A DNA stretch of 64,000 nucleotides from Glutamicibacter sp. JL.03c (GCF_025854375.1 NZ_CP107575.1:2356001-2420000); one strand, 5' to 3'. Numbered from the stretch's first letter, positions 35,153 through 44,937 are shown. The notes: generated from the letters alone by a model not told the origin. Numbers and translations: made by a program.

Positions 35153-35593
35153 ATGCTCAAGAAGGTTGCTGCCAGCGCTGCAGCGCTGACGCTGGCCGCC
35201 ACGGTTATCACCGGTTGCTCCTCGGGAAAGCTGAACACAGAAGATACCTGTTCATTCATCAGCGTCCAGGTAATCGAGAAGGACTTGCAGCAAAAGGCTG
35301 ACGATGTCAGCGAGCAACTCATGGCTGGAGAGACCAAGGACTATGCCAAGATCATTGACGAGTTCAATGCGATTCTCGGGGATGCTGCTTCCCAGACCAA
35401 AGACAAGAAGCTCGTTGAGGCCTTGACTGCTGCGTCAGAACAGAATCAGGAAGTCTTCAAGCTCATGGCCCAGGGAACCAGCCAAAATGCCGCCGAGATC
35501 TCCATGAAACTCTCCGCTCTGGAGACTGATGAAGACTCCGAAGCCACGGCCTATCTGGATGAGGCGTGCCCGGGCATGGATAGCTTCAGCTAA
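35153..35593 (+). CDS. Small lipoprotein of unknown function (copy 3)
   Basis: 146 residues. MLKKVAASAAALTLAATVITGC is a clear lipoprotein signal with lipobox VITGC followed by SSGK. The mature chain is acidic and helical (DLQQKADDVSEQLMAGETKDYAKIIDEF), carries EDTCSF after the signal and ends with DEACPGMDSFS. It is related to the pseudogene at 33680 along its whole length and, more weakly, to copy 2. It is followed by a strong terminator. No function is recognised. The conserved Cys pair and tandem copies suggest a lineage-specific surface protein family. Confidence 0.75.
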   Translation: MLKKVAASAAALTLAATVITGCSSGKLNTEDTCSFISVQVIEKDLQQKADDVSEQLMAGETKDYAKIIDEFNAILGDAASQTKDKKLVEALTAASEQNQEVFKLMAQGTSQNAAEISMKLSALETDEDSEATAYLDEACPGMDSFS

Positions 35594-35635
35594 ACCCCGG
35601 CCTTTCCACTCCCGTGATACAGGCCGCTGATAGCA

Positions 35636-35681
35636 AAAAAGATTCCCGTTGGATCCTTTCGGATTCAACGGGAATCTTTTT
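35636..35681. terminator. Strong bidirectional terminator
   Basis: AAAAAGATTCCCGTTG and CAACGGGAATCTTTTT frame an inner GATCC/GGATT stem and a TTTC loop, giving about 21 pairs with a U-tract on both strands. It separates the plus-strand lipoprotein genes from the end of the minus-strand ribosomal operon (rplQ). Confidence 0.92.
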
Positions 35682-35719
35682 ATCACCGCTTAGGGTGCAA
35701 GCCTCGGCTCAAAGGGGAC

Positions 35720-36184
35720 TTATGCCTCTTCGGTTGCCTCTGACTCAGGTGCTTCGGCAGCCTTCTCGGTAGCCTTGGTGGCTTCCTTGACGACAGCCTG
35801 CTTTGGCGAAACCGGCTCCATCACGAGCTCGATAACTGCCATAGGAGCGTTGTCGCCCTTGCGGTTACCGATCTTGGTGATGCGGGTGTAGCCACCCTCG
35901 CGGTTTGCCATTGCTGGTGCGATGTTCTCGAACAGTTCGTGAACGATCGACTTGTTGGTGCGCGAACGCGAAGCGATGACGGCCTGAACGCGACGACGCG
36001 ATGCCAGGTCTCCGCGCTTTGCGAAGGTGATCAGGCGCTCTGCGTGTGGACGCAGACGCTTGGCGCGGGTCAGGGTGGTGGTGATCTTCTTGTTCTCGAA
36101 GAGCTGTGCCGACATGTTAGCGAAAATCAGTCGCTCATGTGCTGCACTGCCGCCGAGACGCGGACCCTTGGTAGGGGTAGGCAT
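35720..36184 (-). CDS. rplQ: 50S ribosomal protein L17 (bL17)
   Basis: 154 residues. The N-terminus [19 protein letters not shown] and [25 protein letters not shown] are diagnostic. The last ~35 residues form an Ala/Glu-rich acidic tail ([18 protein letters not shown]) beyond the E. coli length, common in actinobacterial L17. It ends the rpsM-rpsK-rpoA-rplQ operon in front of the bidirectional terminator. Confidence 0.98.
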   Translation of the reverse strand: MPTPTKGPRLGGSAAHERLIFANMSAQLFENKKITTTLTRAKRLRPHAERLITFAKRGDLASRRRVQAVIASRSRTNKSIVHELFENIAPAMANREGGYTRITKIGNRKGDNAPMAVIELVMEPVSPKQAVVKEATKATEKAAEAPESEATEEA

Positions 36185-36267
36185 TGTGGTTCTCCTAGAT
36201 GAATAACCCGTCCGGCACGATTCTCTCGTGTCGGCGGATGAAGTAGTGTGTCGCTAGACGCGGGTCT

Positions 36268-37269
36268 TTACAGACCTTCGTCGTATTCGTCGCCATCTTC
36301 GATGGCGCTACGAGCGGCCAGATCAAAGCCTGGAGGGGAATCCTTCAGGGCCAGACCCAGTTCAACCAGCTTGGCCTTGACTTCGTCAATGGACTTCGCT
36401 CCGAAGTTGCGGATGTCCATCAAGTCTGCCTCGGAGCGGGTAACGAGTTCACCCACGGAGTGGATGCCCTCACGCTTCAAGCAGTTGTACGAACGAACGG
36501 TCAGTTCCAGATCCTCGATCGGCAGAGCCATGTCGGCAGCCATGGCTGCGTCCGTTGGCGATGGACCGATTTCGATACCTTCAGCTGCGGTGTTCAGCTC
36601 GCGGAACAAGCCGAACAGTTCAACCAAGGTGGTACCTGCGGATGCAACTGCATCGCGCGGGGTGATCGAATCCTTGGTCTCCACGTCAACGATCAAGCGA
36701 TCGAAGTCAGTGCGCTGCTCAACACGGGTAGCTTCCACGCGGAAGGTTACCTTCAGAACTGGGGAGTAGATCGAATCCACAGGGATGCGACCGATCTCGC
36801 CGTCGATGTTCTTGTTCTGAGCGGCAGACACATAGCCACGGCCACGCTCAATAGTCAATTCCATATCGAACTTGCCATTGGCGTTCAGGGTTGCAATGTG
36901 CAGATCAGGGTTGTGGAACTCCACACCGGCTGGCGGGGTGATGTCCGCTGCAGTAACGATGCCTGGGCCCTGCTTGCGCAGGTAGGCAACGACTGGCTCG
37001 TCGTGCTCGGAAGAGACCGACAGGTTCTTGATGTTCAAGACCAGTTCGGTGACATCTTCCTTGACACCGGCTACGGTGGTGAACTCGTGCAGTACTCCGT
37101 CAATTCGAATGCTGGTGACAGATGCACCAGGAATCGAAGAGAGCAGGGTACGGCGAAGCGAGTTACCCAGGGTGTAACCAAAGCCTGGCTCCAGTGGTTC
37201 GATTACGAACCGGGAGCGGTTTTCGGCAACTACTTCTTCGGTCAGGGTTGGGCGCTGCGTAATGAGCAC
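36268..37269 (-). CDS. rpoA: DNA-directed RNA polymerase subunit alpha
   Basis: 333 residues. The N-terminal assembly domain shows [20 protein letters not shown]. The C-terminal domain shows [23 protein letters not shown] and [14 protein letters not shown], the UP-element and activator contact surface, and it ends in the acidic YDEGL. Length is typical. It lies 83 bp upstream of rplQ and 167 bp downstream of rpsK. No separate promoter was assigned. Confidence 0.98.
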   Translation of the reverse strand: MLITQRPTLTEEVVAENRSRFVIEPLEPGFGYTLGNSLRRTLLSSIPGASVTSIRIDGVLHEFTTVAGVKEDVTELVLNIKNLSVSSEHDEPVVAYLRKQGPGIVTAADITPPAGVEFHNPDLHIATLNANGKFDMELTIERGRGYVSAAQNKNIDGEIGRIPVDSIYSPVLKVTFRVEATRVEQRTDFDRLIVDVETKDSITPRDAVASAGTTLVELFGLFRELNTAAEGIEIGPSPTDAAMAADMALPIEDLELTVRSYNCLKREGIHSVGELVTRSEADLMDIRNFGAKSIDEVKAKLVELGLALKDSPPGFDLAARSAIEDGDEYDEGL

Positions 37270-37436
37270 TTACATTTCCTTTCGGCGAGCGTCCGCTATA
37301 TGACGCCTCACGGGGGTGGAAACGACGGTAGCCTTAGGTGGCCGTTCGTCTTTTGCAGGCGAATGAGTCCAAGATAGCCACCGGAGCACTCTGATGAATG
37401 CTTCGGTGACTTCTTAGGCCTAGCCTAGCGAATCAA

Positions 37437-37838
37437 TTAGACGCGGCGACGCTTTGATGGGCGGCAACCGTTGTGAGCGCTTGGGGAAACATCCTGGATG
37501 GATCCAACCTCAAGGCCAGCAGCCTGCAGCGAACGGATCGCGGTTTCGCGTCCCGAGCCCGGGCCCTTGACGAAAACGTCAACCTTGCGCATGCCGTGCT
37601 CCTGAGCGCGCTTTGCAGCGGCTTCAGCAGCCATCTGGGCAGCGTATGGGGTCGACTTGCGCGAGCCCTTCATGCCTACCTCGCCGGCCGAAGCCCACGA
37701 GATTACAGCGCCAGTCGGATCGGTGATCGATACGATGGTGTTGTTGAAGGTGCTCTTGATATGCGCCTGTCCCTGCGCAATATTCTTTTTGTCCTTGCGA
37801 CGCGGCTTACGTACCGCTCCACGAGTCTTTGGGGGCAT
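37437..37838 (-). CDS. rpsK: 30S ribosomal protein S11 (uS11)
   Basis: 133 residues. [44 protein letters not shown] and the C-terminal [18 protein letters not shown] are invariant S11 features. An rpsM-rpsK-rpoA order is kept, without rpsD between rpsK and rpoA, the arrangement I expect in this family. Confidence 0.98.
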   Translation of the reverse strand: MPPKTRGAVRKPRRKDKKNIAQGQAHIKSTFNNTIVSITDPTGAVISWASAGEVGMKGSRKSTPYAAQMAAEAAAKRAQEHGMRKVDVFVKGPGSGRETAIRSLQAAGLEVGSIQDVSPSAHNGCRPSKRRRV

Positions 37839-37881
37839 TTCTTCTCCTACGAAAAAAGTATTTGAGTTAGATCGCTAAGAT

Positions 37882-38256
37882 TTAGCGAGTCTTCTTCTTA
37901 CCTGCGACGGTACGCTTCGGGCCCTTGCGGGTACGTGCGTTGGTCTTGGTGCGCTGACCGCGGACCGGCAGGCCCTTACGGTGACGAATACCTTCGTAGG
38001 ATCCGATCTCGACCTTGCGGCGGATGTCAGCCTGAACCTCACGGCGCAGGTCACCTTCTACCTTGTAAGTGCCTTCGACGAAGTCGCGCAGCTGCACGAG
38101 CTGGTCATCGGTGAGATCCTTGACGCGAGTGTCCGGGTTGATACCGGTCGCTGCGATGGTCTCTTCTGCACGGGTCTTGCCCACGCCGTAGATGTAAGTC
38201 AGCGCGATGATTACGCGCTTCTCGCGTGGAATATCCACGCCTGCTAAACGAGCCAA
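37882..38256 (-). CDS. rpsM: 30S ribosomal protein S13 (uS13)
   Basis: 124 residues from a TTG start at 38256: (M)[25 protein letters not shown]. The TTG lies a few bases behind GAAAGGTAG on the minus strand. A start five codons further upstream would overlap that ribosome binding site, so I reject it. [26 protein letters not shown] is the conserved tRNA-contacting tail. Confidence 0.97.
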   Translation of the reverse strand: MARLAGVDIPREKRVIIALTYIYGVGKTRAEETIAATGINPDTRVKDLTDDQLVQLRDFVEGTYKVEGDLRREVQADIRRKVEIGSYEGIRHRKGLPVRGQRTKTNARTRKGPKRTVAGKKKTR

Positions 38257-38403
38257 GTGGCTACCTTTCAACGAACGGAGGTCTGGAGCAGTACCATCCG
38301 TGATCTCTCACGGCCCCGGCCTCCGAATCCGGGGGTACACCAGGACATTAGTCCTAGCTGATACTGCCTAATTGACTACGCGTGGGAATCCCGTAAAACG
38401 GAA

Positions 38404-38517
38404 TTAGCCCTGACGCTGCTTGTGGCGTGGGTTCTCGCAGATCACCATGACGCGACCATTGCGGCGGATTACCTTGCACTTGTCGCAGATCGGCTTCACG
38501 CTAGGGTTAACCTTCAA
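38404..38517 (-). CDS. rpmJ: 50S ribosomal protein L36 (bL36)
   Basis: 37 residues, too short for most ORF lists: (M)[14 protein letters not shown] ... [13 protein letters not shown]. The zinc ligands C-x2-C-x12-C-x4-H are complete, so this is the zinc-binding (C+) form. It starts at TTG, preceded by GAGGAG. It lies between infA and rpsM as in most bacteria. Confidence 0.97.
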   Translation of the reverse strand: MKVNPSVKPICDKCKVIRRNGRVMVICENPRHKQRQG

Positions 38518-38644
38518 CGGTTTACTCCTCTATGCGGTTGCAGTTAAATGTGGAGCAGTAAAAAGCTTGTCCAAGAACAATCATCAGCGAACCGGTTCAT
38601 CTTGCGATGCCCCGTCTCGCTGGGAAAGTCTTCAGTCTGCAGAT

Positions 38645-38866
38645 TTACTTGTAGCGGTAAACGATACGACCTCGATTGAGATCGTATGGGCTCATTTCAA
38701 CCTGCACTCGGTCCTCTGGGAGGATTCGAATGTAGTGCTGACGCATCTTACCCGAGATAGTGGCGAGCACTACGTGTCCATTTGGCAGCTCCACGCGGAA
38801 CATCGCGTTCGGCAGTGCCTCCGAGACGGTGCCCTCTACCTGGATGACGCCTTCCTTCTTGCCCAT
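38645..38866 (-). CDS. infA: Translation initiation factor IF-1
   Basis: 73 residues from the ATG at 38866: [27 protein letters not shown], then [35 protein letters not shown]. It has the single S1/OB fold of IF-1 and binds the 30S A site. The frame is open 32 codons upstream, but the family start is here. It heads the infA-rpmJ-rpsM-rpsK-rpoA-rplQ operon. Confidence 0.97.
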   Translation of the reverse strand: MGKKEGVIQVEGTVSEALPNAMFRVELPNGHVVLATISGKMRQHYIRILPEDRVQVEMSPYDLNRGRIVYRYK

Positions 38867-39036
38867 TTTCCCCGCTAACTTTTTCTGTTGGCAATTTTCA
38901 CCAACAAGTAATTGGTTCCGGCTCATAATCGGCGATGTCCAAACTTTGAATTTTGGGCACACTTAAATCACGAACCAACATTCAACAATACGCCATAGAA
39001 GCGCTCAGTGCCAATCGTTCACTGATCTTAAAATGT

Positions 39037-39076
39037 TAGATCCAGCACGCAACGAGTTGTCAGCGTGCTGGATCTA
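39037..39076 (-). terminator. Terminator of secY-adk-map
   Basis: TAGATCCAGCACGC pairs perfectly with GCGTGCTGGATCTA across a 12-nt loop. On the minus strand it is followed by ACATTTTAAG. It lies 20 bp behind the map stop, so infA must have its own promoter between here and 38866. Confidence 0.88.
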
Positions 39077-39095
39077 TGGTTTTTGAGCGGATCGG

Positions 39096-39929
39096 CTATG
39101 GCTTGATCGGTGAAGGGACCACGCCGAAGGGAGCCAGCCCTGCTTCTCCCCCATCATGGGCCGAGAGCACCCAGATGCCGCCCATGTGGAAGGCCACGGT
39201 GTGCTCCCATTGCGATGCGTTGGACTTGTCGTTGGTGACCACGGTCCAGTCGTCTTCCAGCACCGAGGTCTCGATGCCGCCGCGCACCAGCATCGGCTCG
39301 ATGGCCAGGGCCATGCCGGGCTTGATGCGCGGGCCGCGGTGTCCGGAGTTGTAGTTCAATACATCCGGCGCCATGTGCATGGCCGAGCCGATGCCGTGGC
39401 CGCAGTAGTCTTCCAGGATGCCCAGTTCGTCGCCTGGCTGGCTGGTGACGTAGTCGTCGATGGCCTGGCCGATCTGCCCGATGAAGCGGGCGTCGGCCGC
39501 CGCGGCGATACCTGCCCACATCGCCTGTTCGGTAATGTCGCTCAGGCGCTGGTCGGCCGGGTCGATGTTCTTGCCGATCAGCACGGTGCGCGCAGAGTCA
39601 GAGTGCCAGCCGTCAACGATGGCGCCGCCATCGATCTTCAGCACATCGCCGTCCTTGAGCTCGTAGTCAGAGGGGAAGCCGTGCACCACTTCGTGGTTGA
39701 CCGAGGCGCAGATGTTGGCTGGGAAACCGTGGTAGCCCAGGAAGTTGCTGGTCGCGTTGTTGCGTTCGAGCACCTTGCCGAACACCTTGTTGATCGCTTC
39801 GGTGGTCACCCCGGGGCGAGCCATCGCAACGGCTTCATCCAATGCCTCAGCCAGCACGAGACCGGCTTGGCGCATCTTCAGGATTTCAGAGTTGGATTTG
39901 TACTCGATTTTCGGCTGTCCAAAAGCCAA
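39096..39929 (-). CDS. map: Methionine aminopeptidase, type I
   Basis: 277 residues. The five metal ligands are recognisable: two Asp in KIDGGAIVDGWHSDSARTVLIG, His in GHGIGSAMHMAPDVL, Glu in GMALAIEPML and Glu near the C-terminal WEHTVAFHMGG. It removes the N-terminal Met of nascent proteins. It is downstream of adk and ends the secY operon. Confidence 0.96.
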   Translation of the reverse strand: MAFGQPKIEYKSNSEILKMRQAGLVLAEALDEAVAMARPGVTTEAINKVFGKVLERNNATSNFLGYHGFPANICASVNHEVVHGFPSDYELKDGDVLKIDGGAIVDGWHSDSARTVLIGKNIDPADQRLSDITEQAMWAGIAAAADARFIGQIGQAIDDYVTSQPGDELGILEDYCGHGIGSAMHMAPDVLNYNSGHRGPRIKPGMALAIEPMLVRGGIETSVLEDDWTVVTNDKSNASQWEHTVAFHMGGIWVLSAHDGGEAGLAPFGVVPSPIKP

Positions 39930-40050
39930 TGTGTTTCCCCTAGCTCAGTGGTGGATCCGTGTCAGCTCGGATCCGTGCAAAAGTGCGCAGGGACCGCGCT
40001 GCAACTTTCATTGTTGCTGCACGATCCCTGCGAGATGTCCTGACCGTCGC

Positions 40051-40623
40051 CTAGGCGTTGACGTTCAACGCCGCCAGCACACGCTCGGTCACTTCGTCGA
40101 TCGCGCCCAGGCCATCGACCTTGCGCACGATGCCGCGTTCCTCATAGCGCTCGACAACGACGCGGGTCTCTTCGTTGTACAGGCTCAGTCGGTGGCGGAT
40201 GACCTCTTCGGTGTCATCTGCCCGGCCTTCGATCTCAGCGCGCTTGAGCAGGCGGGCCACCAGTTCATCGTCATCGGCGGTCAGCTGCAGCACAGCGTCC
40301 AGTGCGATGCCCTTGCTGGCCAGCATGGCGTCCAGCGCGTCAACCTGTGCGCTGGTGCGTGGGTAGCCGTCGAGCAGGAAGCCCTGGGCGACGTCGTCCT
40401 GGTTCAGGCGATCCTCGACCATGTTGTTGGTTACCGAATCAGGTACAAAGTCACCGTTGTCAATGTACTTGCTTGCTTCGATTCCCAGCGGGGTGCCGCC
40501 CTTGACGTTGGCACGGAAGATGTCGCCGGTGGAGATGGCGACGATTTCCAAACGCTCGGAGATCTTTACGGCCTGAGTGCCCTTGCCGGCACCTGGAGGT
40601 CCAATAATTAGCAGTCGACTCAT
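40051..40623 (-). CDS. adk: Adenylate kinase
   Basis: 190 residues. The P-loop GPPGAGKGTQAVKISERL opens the protein, ISTGDIFRANV and FLLDGYPRTSAQVDALD follow. The LID domain is the short form without the zinc-finger insert, as usual for actinobacteria. It converts AMP + ATP to 2 ADP. The start overlaps the secY stop by 4 bp (translational coupling). Confidence 0.97.
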   Translation of the reverse strand: MSRLLIIGPPGAGKGTQAVKISERLEIVAISTGDIFRANVKGGTPLGIEASKYIDNGDFVPDSVTNNMVEDRLNQDDVAQGFLLDGYPRTSAQVDALDAMLASKGIALDAVLQLTADDDELVARLLKRAEIEGRADDTEEVIRHRLSLYNEETRVVVERYEERGIVRKVDGLGAIDEVTERVLAALNVNA

Positions 40624-41924
40624 CGCAGTAGCCCTTCATAGTTTCGTTGCTGCATTTGAGCATTGATTTGCTTGACGGTTTCCAATCCCACACCAACCAT
40701 AATGAGGATCGATGTTCCGCCAAATGGGAAGCTCTGATCAGCGTTGAACAGCACGAAGGCAATCAGTGGGATCAACGCAACGAACGCGAGGTAGAGCGCG
40801 CCCGGGAAGGTAATACGTGAAATCACGTACTGAAGGTATTCGGCGGTCGGACGTCCAGCGCGAATGCCTGGAATGAATCCGCCGTACTTCTTCATGTTGT
40901 CAGCCACCTCAACCGGGTTGAAGGTGATGGCGACGTAGAAGTACGCGAAGCCAATGATCATCAGCGTGTACACCAGCATGTACCACGGCGAGGAGGTCGA
41001 GGAGTGCTCCTGCAGCCACATGGCCCACTGCGGCAGGGTGCCGTCGTCGTTCTGGTTGAACTGCACCAGCATCTGCGGCAGCGCCAAGATGGAGCTGGCG
41101 AAGATCACGGGGATCACGTTGGCCATGTTCAGCTTCAGCGGGATGTAGGTGGAGGTGCCGCCAACGGTGCGTCGGCCCACGGTGCGCTTGGCGTACTGGA
41201 CCGGGATGCGGCGCTGGGACTGCTCCACGAAGACCACCAGTGCCACGATGACCAGGCCCACCAGCAGAACGCCAATGAAGGTCATGATGCCCTGGGACTG
41301 CATGATCGTGCCCATTGCGGATGGGAAGCCCGAGGCAATGGAGATGAAGATCAGGATGGACATGCCATTGCCGATACCGCGTTCGGTGATCAACTCGCCC
41401 ATCCACATGATCAGGCCGGTGCCTGCGGTAAGGGTGATGACCATCAGCAGGATCACGATCAAGGAATCATCTGGAACCAGCGGCAGCGAGCAGCTCGGGA
41501 AGAGGCTGCCGGTGCGGGCCAGGGTCACCAGGGTGGTTCCTTGCAGCAAGGCCAGGGCGATGGTGAGGTAACGCGTGTACTGCGTCAGCTTGGCTTGGCC
41601 GGCTTGGCCTTCCTTGTGCAGGGTCTCGAAATGCGGAATCACCACGCGAAGCAACTGGGTGATGATGGACGCCGTAATGTACGGCATGATGCCCATGGCA
41701 AAAATGGAGACCTGCAACAGGGCGCCGCCACTGAAAAGGTTCACGAACGAATAAAGTCCACCGGTGGTTTCACCCATTGCCAGACACTGCTGAACGTTGC
41801 TGTAATCAATGCCCGGAGCGGGAATGAATACACCGACACGATAGATCGCAATGATCCCAAGCGTGAACAGCAACTTGTTGCGCAGATCAGGCGTCCGAAA
41901 AACTCGGGCTATGGCGCTGAACAA
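40620..41924 (-). CDS. secY: Preprotein translocase subunit SecY
   Basis: 434 residues and ten membrane segments forming the Sec channel. RNKLLFTLGIIAIYRVGVFIPAPGID, the plug region after it, and the cytoplasmic loops AKRTVGRRTVGGTSTYIPLKLN and GGFIPGIRAGRPTAEYL (binding SecA and ribosome) are conserved. Translation starts at TTG with an AGGAGG ribosome binding site. It leads secY-adk-map and is separated from rplO by a terminator and a promoter-like sequence. Confidence 0.97.
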   Translation of the reverse strand: MFSAIARVFRTPDLRNKLLFTLGIIAIYRVGVFIPAPGIDYSNVQQCLAMGETTGGLYSFVNLFSGGALLQVSIFAMGIMPYITASIITQLLRVVIPHFETLHKEGQAGQAKLTQYTRYLTIALALLQGTTLVTLARTGSLFPSCSLPLVPDDSLIVILLMVITLTAGTGLIMWMGELITERGIGNGMSILIFISIASGFPSAMGTIMQSQGIMTFIGVLLVGLVIVALVVFVEQSQRRIPVQYAKRTVGRRTVGGTSTYIPLKLNMANVIPVIFASSILALPQMLVQFNQNDDGTLPQWAMWLQEHSSTSSPWYMLVYTLMIIGFAYFYVAITFNPVEVADNMKKYGGFIPGIRAGRPTAEYLQYVISRITFPGALYLAFVALIPLIAFVLFNADQSFPFGGTSILIMVGVGLETVKQINAQMQQRNYEGLLR

Positions 41925-41981
41925 GCGTCCTCCTGAAGTATGTGCTTGAGCCTAGGAAGAGATACTTCCTATGACCTAACG

Positions 41982-42012
41982 ATTCTAGCCGTGAACAGTA
42001 CTATCCTGCCAA
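41982..42012 (-). promoter_or_regulatory. Candidate promoter of secY-adk-map
   Basis: On the minus strand TTGGCA and TAGAAT are separated by 19 bp, slightly long but in the right place: 58 bp before the secY start and after the rplO terminator. An 11-bp direct repeat (TGTTTATGGAC at 42038 and 42054) lies just upstream. Confidence 0.45.
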
Positions 42013-42115
42013 ATACGCCACACGAATTAGACGCAAATGTTTATGGACAGAATTGTTTATGGACTGATCAACCAAGCATTGGATATGTTCTTGGAAAGTT
42101 TCTCGCCGATAGCAG

Positions 42116-42161
42116 AATGGTCCCGGTTCACGTCGATTACTCAACGCGAACCGGGACCATT
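42116..42161 (-). terminator. Terminator at the end of the spc operon
   Basis: AATGGTCCCGGTTC and GAACCGGGACCATT are perfect 14-bp arms with an 18-nt loop, 17 bp behind the rplO stop. No U-tract is present. It divides the spc operon from secY. Confidence 0.8.
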
Positions 42162-42178
42162 CAAAGGCTAACCCTGAA

Positions 42179-42631
42179 TTAGAGGGTGTTTGCCGAGCCG
42201 CCAGCAGCAGCGATCTTCTCGGCTGCGGAAGTCGAGAAGGCGTCAACCTTCACGTCAACCTTTACCGTGATGTCGCCGGTGCCCAGTACCTTGACAGGCT
42301 GGTTCTTGCGAACAGCGCCCTTGGCAACCAGTGCCTCTACGGTGACTTCGCCACCTTCTGGGAACAATTCCGAGATCTTGTCCAGGTTTACAACCTGGAA
42401 CTCGACGCGGAATGGGTTCTTGAAGCCGCGCAGCTTTGGCAGACGCATGTGCAGCGGAAGCTGACCACCTGCGAAGCCTGCCTTCACCTGGTAACGAGCC
42501 TTGGTACCCTTGGTACCGCGACCTGCGGTCTTACCCTTAGAACCTTCACCACGACCAACGCGGGTCTTGGCAGTCTTTGCACCCTCAGCTGGGCGCAGGT
42601 GGTGAATCTTCAGTGCTTTTTCTTCAGCCAT
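42179..42631 (-). CDS. rplO: 50S ribosomal protein L15 (uL15)
   Basis: 150 residues. [36 protein letters not shown] is the Gly/Arg/Lys-rich extended arm that enters the 23S rRNA core, and the C-terminal globular part ends [14 protein letters not shown]. It is 2 bp behind rpmD and is the last gene of the spc operon here. Confidence 0.98.
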   Translation of the reverse strand: MAEEKALKIHHLRPAEGAKTAKTRVGRGEGSKGKTAGRGTKGTKARYQVKAGFAGGQLPLHMRLPKLRGFKNPFRVEFQVVNLDKISELFPEGGEVTVEALVAKGAVRKNQPVKVLGTGDITVKVDVKVDAFSTSAAEKIAAAGGSANTL

Positions 42632-42633
42632 CT

Positions 42634-42840
42634 CTACTTCGCCTCCTCAACCTTCAACAGGTGTGGGACCTTGTTGACCATACCAACAGTCACAGGGTCA
42701 GCGGAGCGGACAACGGTCTGTCCGATGCGCTTCAGGCCCAACGAGCGAACAACGTCGCGCTGGGACTGGTTACCACCGATGATGGACTTGATCTGGGTGA
42801 TTTCCAGCTTGGCGTCGCTTGGAACAATGTTCTTAGCCAT
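42634..42840 (-). CDS. rpmD: 50S ribosomal protein L30 (uL30)
   Basis: 68 residues. [34 protein letters not shown] and [14 protein letters not shown] are typical of the short bacterial L30. It lies 3 bp behind rpsE and 2 bp ahead of rplO. Confidence 0.97.
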   Translation of the reverse strand: MAKNIVPSDAKLEITQIKSIIGGNQSQRDVVRSLGLKRIGQTVVRSADPVTVGMVNKVPHLLKVEEAK

Positions 42841-42843
42841 TGA

Positions 42844-43554
42844 TTAAGCACCTGCCTTCTGGCTCTGGATGTGACGCAGCATTGCTGCTGGCGCAACCTC
42901 GTCCAGCGGAAGACCGCGGCGAGCTGCAACAGCTGCTGGCTCTTCAAGAGCCTTCAGTGCAGCAATGGTGCCCTGAACGATGTTGATCTGGTTGCTAGAA
43001 CCCATCGACTTCGACAGGATGTCGTGGATGCCTGCGCATTCCAATACGGCGCGCACTGGACCACCGGCGATAACACCGGTACCAGGAGCAGCTGGACGAA
43101 GCATGACGACGCCAGCGGCGGCCTCACCCTTGACCAGGTGTGGAATGGTGGTGCCAACGCGTGGAACGCGGAAGAAGGACTTCTTAGCCTCTTCAACGCC
43201 CTTGGCGATAGCTGCAGGAACTTCCTTGGCCTTACCGTAGCCAACGCCTACCAGACCGTTGCCGTCACCAACAACGACAAGTGCGGTGAAGCTGAAGCGA
43301 CGACCACCCTTGACGACCTTGGATACGCGGTTGATAGCTACAACGCGCTCAAGGAACTTGTCCTTGTCTTCGTTGCGGTTATCCTTCTGGTCGCGGCCAC
43401 GGCCGCGGCCTTCGCCACGTCCACGACCTTCACCACGACCGCGGCCTTCGCCGCGACGGGATCCAGCGTTCTCGGTAGCGGGAGCCGATGCAGTCTCGAC
43501 TGCTTCAGTAGCTTCAGACACCTGAGTTTCCTTCTTGTTGGTTGCTTCGCTCAC
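42844..43554 (-). CDS. rpsE: 30S ribosomal protein S5 (uS5) with long RG-rich N-terminus
   Basis: 236 residues against ~166 in E. coli. The conserved part begins near residue 66 ([23 protein letters not shown]) and includes [17 protein letters not shown] and [18 protein letters not shown]. The extra ~65 N-terminal residues comprise an acidic stretch followed by an Arg/Gly/Glu repeat (residues 33-54, period GEGRGR). Such extensions occur in actinobacterial S5. The start overlaps the rplR stop by 4 bp. Confidence 0.97.
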   Translation of the reverse strand: MSEATNKKETQVSEATEAVETASAPATENAGSRRGEGRGRGEGRGRGEGRGRGRDQKDNRNEDKDKFLERVVAINRVSKVVKGGRRFSFTALVVVGDGNGLVGVGYGKAKEVPAAIAKGVEEAKKSFFRVPRVGTTIPHLVKGEAAAGVVMLRPAAPGTGVIAGGPVRAVLECAGIHDILSKSMGSSNQINIVQGTIAALKALEEPAAVAARRGLPLDEVAPAAMLRHIQSQKAGA

Positions 43555-43922
43555 AGTGCCAGCCCACCTTCACGTGCGCCATCAGCAACAGCAGCCACGC
43601 GACCGTGGTACTTGTTGCCACCGCGGTCGAAGACTACTGCTTCGATGCCAGCAGCCTTGGCGCGCTCTGCAACGAGCTGGCCAATCTGCTTAGCCTTGGC
43701 GGTCTTGTCTGCTTCGCTTGCACGAAGCTCGGCTTCCATGGTCGAAGCGCTGGCCAGGGTGATACCCTGCGAGTCGTCTACGATCTGTACGAAGATGTGA
43801 CGAGCCGAGCGGTTGACAACCAGGCGTGGACGAACGGTGGTACCAACGATGTGCTTGCGCAAACGCTGGTGACGACGACCGCGCTGAGCGGACTTGCTCT
43901 TGCCCTTGATTCCGATAGCCAT
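43551..43922 (-). CDS. rplR: 50S ribosomal protein L18 (uL18)
   Basis: 123 residues. [45 protein letters not shown] and the C-terminal [24 protein letters not shown] are the 5S rRNA-binding L18 signatures. It overlaps rpsE by 4 bp. Confidence 0.98.
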   Translation of the reverse strand: MAIGIKGKSKSAQRGRRHQRLRKHIVGTTVRPRLVVNRSARHIFVQIVDDSQGITLASASTMEAELRASEADKTAKAKQIGQLVAERAKAAGIEAVVFDRGGNKYHGRVAAVADGAREGGLAL

Positions 43923-43924
43923 GA

Positions 43925-44461
43925 TTACTTACCAGCCTTTCCGACCTTGCGGCGGATGATCTCGCCAGCGTAACGGATACCCTTGCCCTTGTAAGGCTCG
44001 GTCTTACGCAGCTTGCGGATGTTGGCGGCAACTTCACCGACGTGCTGCTTATCAATACCAGCAACGGTGATCTTGTTGTTGCCCTCGACCGAGTAGGTGA
44101 TGCCGTCAACGGCAGCAACCTTCACTGGGTGCGAGTAACCCAGAGCAAGCTCCAGGTCAGCGCCCTTGGCCTGTACGCGGTAACCGGTACCGTGGATTTC
44201 GAGCTTCTTCTCGTAGCCCTCGGTCACACCGATGATCATGTTGTTGATCAGGGTGCGGGTCAAACCGTGCAGCGAACGAGCCTCGCGGGAATCGTTCGGG
44301 CGAACAACGGTAACAGTGTTCTCGTCCTTGGAAACGGTGATCGGAGCCGAAACGGTGATCGAAAGTTCACCCTTTGGTCCCTTAACGGCGACCAGCTGGC
44401 CGTCGATGTTCATCTCAACGTTGGCAGGAACGGTGATCGGAAGACGTCCAATACGTGACAT
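43925..44461 (-). CDS. rplF: 50S ribosomal protein L6 (uL6)
   Basis: 178 residues. [32 protein letters not shown] at the start and [33 protein letters not shown] at the end are the L6 signatures. It lies between rpsH (20 bp) and rplR (2 bp). Confidence 0.98.
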   Translation of the reverse strand: MSRIGRLPITVPANVEMNIDGQLVAVKGPKGELSITVSAPITVSKDENTVTVVRPNDSREARSLHGLTRTLINNMIIGVTEGYEKKLEIHGTGYRVQAKGADLELALGYSHPVKVAAVDGITYSVEGNNKITVAGIDKQHVGEVAANIRKLRKTEPYKGKGIRYAGEIIRRKVGKAGK

Positions 44462-44481
44462 TGTATGTTTCTCCCTTTCCG

Positions 44482-44880
44482 TTACCAGACGTAGGCGAGG
44501 ACTTCCCCACCCACGCCCTTCTTTGCAGCCTGACGGTCAGTAAGCAGACCGGAGGAGGTGGACAGGATCGCGATGCCAAGACCACCGAGCACGTGAGGCA
44601 GGTTGGTGGACTTTGCGTAAACGCGAAGACCTGGCTTGGAGATACGACGCACGCCAGCGATCGAACGCTCGCGCGATGGGCCGTACTTCAAAGTGATAGT
44701 CAGAGTCTTGCCGACTTCTGCTGCAACTTCCTCGAACGAGGCGATGTAGCCCTGTTCCTTCAGGATGTTGGCAATGCGTACCTTGAGCTTGCTCGACGGC
44801 ATCGACACAGTGTCGTGGTATGCCGAGTTAGCGTTACGCAGACGAGTCAGCATATCTGCGACTGGATCTGTCATAGACAT
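44482..44880 (-). CDS. rpsH: 30S ribosomal protein S8 (uS8)
   Basis: 132 residues. [42 protein letters not shown] and the C-terminal [28 protein letters not shown] are conserved S8 elements that bind helix 21 of 16S rRNA. No rpsN (S14) gene lies between rplE and rpsH, which differs from E. coli. Confidence 0.98.
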   Translation of the reverse strand: MSMTDPVADMLTRLRNANSAYHDTVSMPSSKLKVRIANILKEQGYIASFEEVAAEVGKTLTITLKYGPSRERSIAGVRRISKPGLRVYAKSTNLPHVLGGLGIAILSTSSGLLTDRQAAKKGVGGEVLAYVW

Positions 44881-44937
44881 GTGGGCTTCAGCCCTTCCTC
44901 GTTACGGTTTCCTTAGCGGACCTGTAACGTAGTGAGA

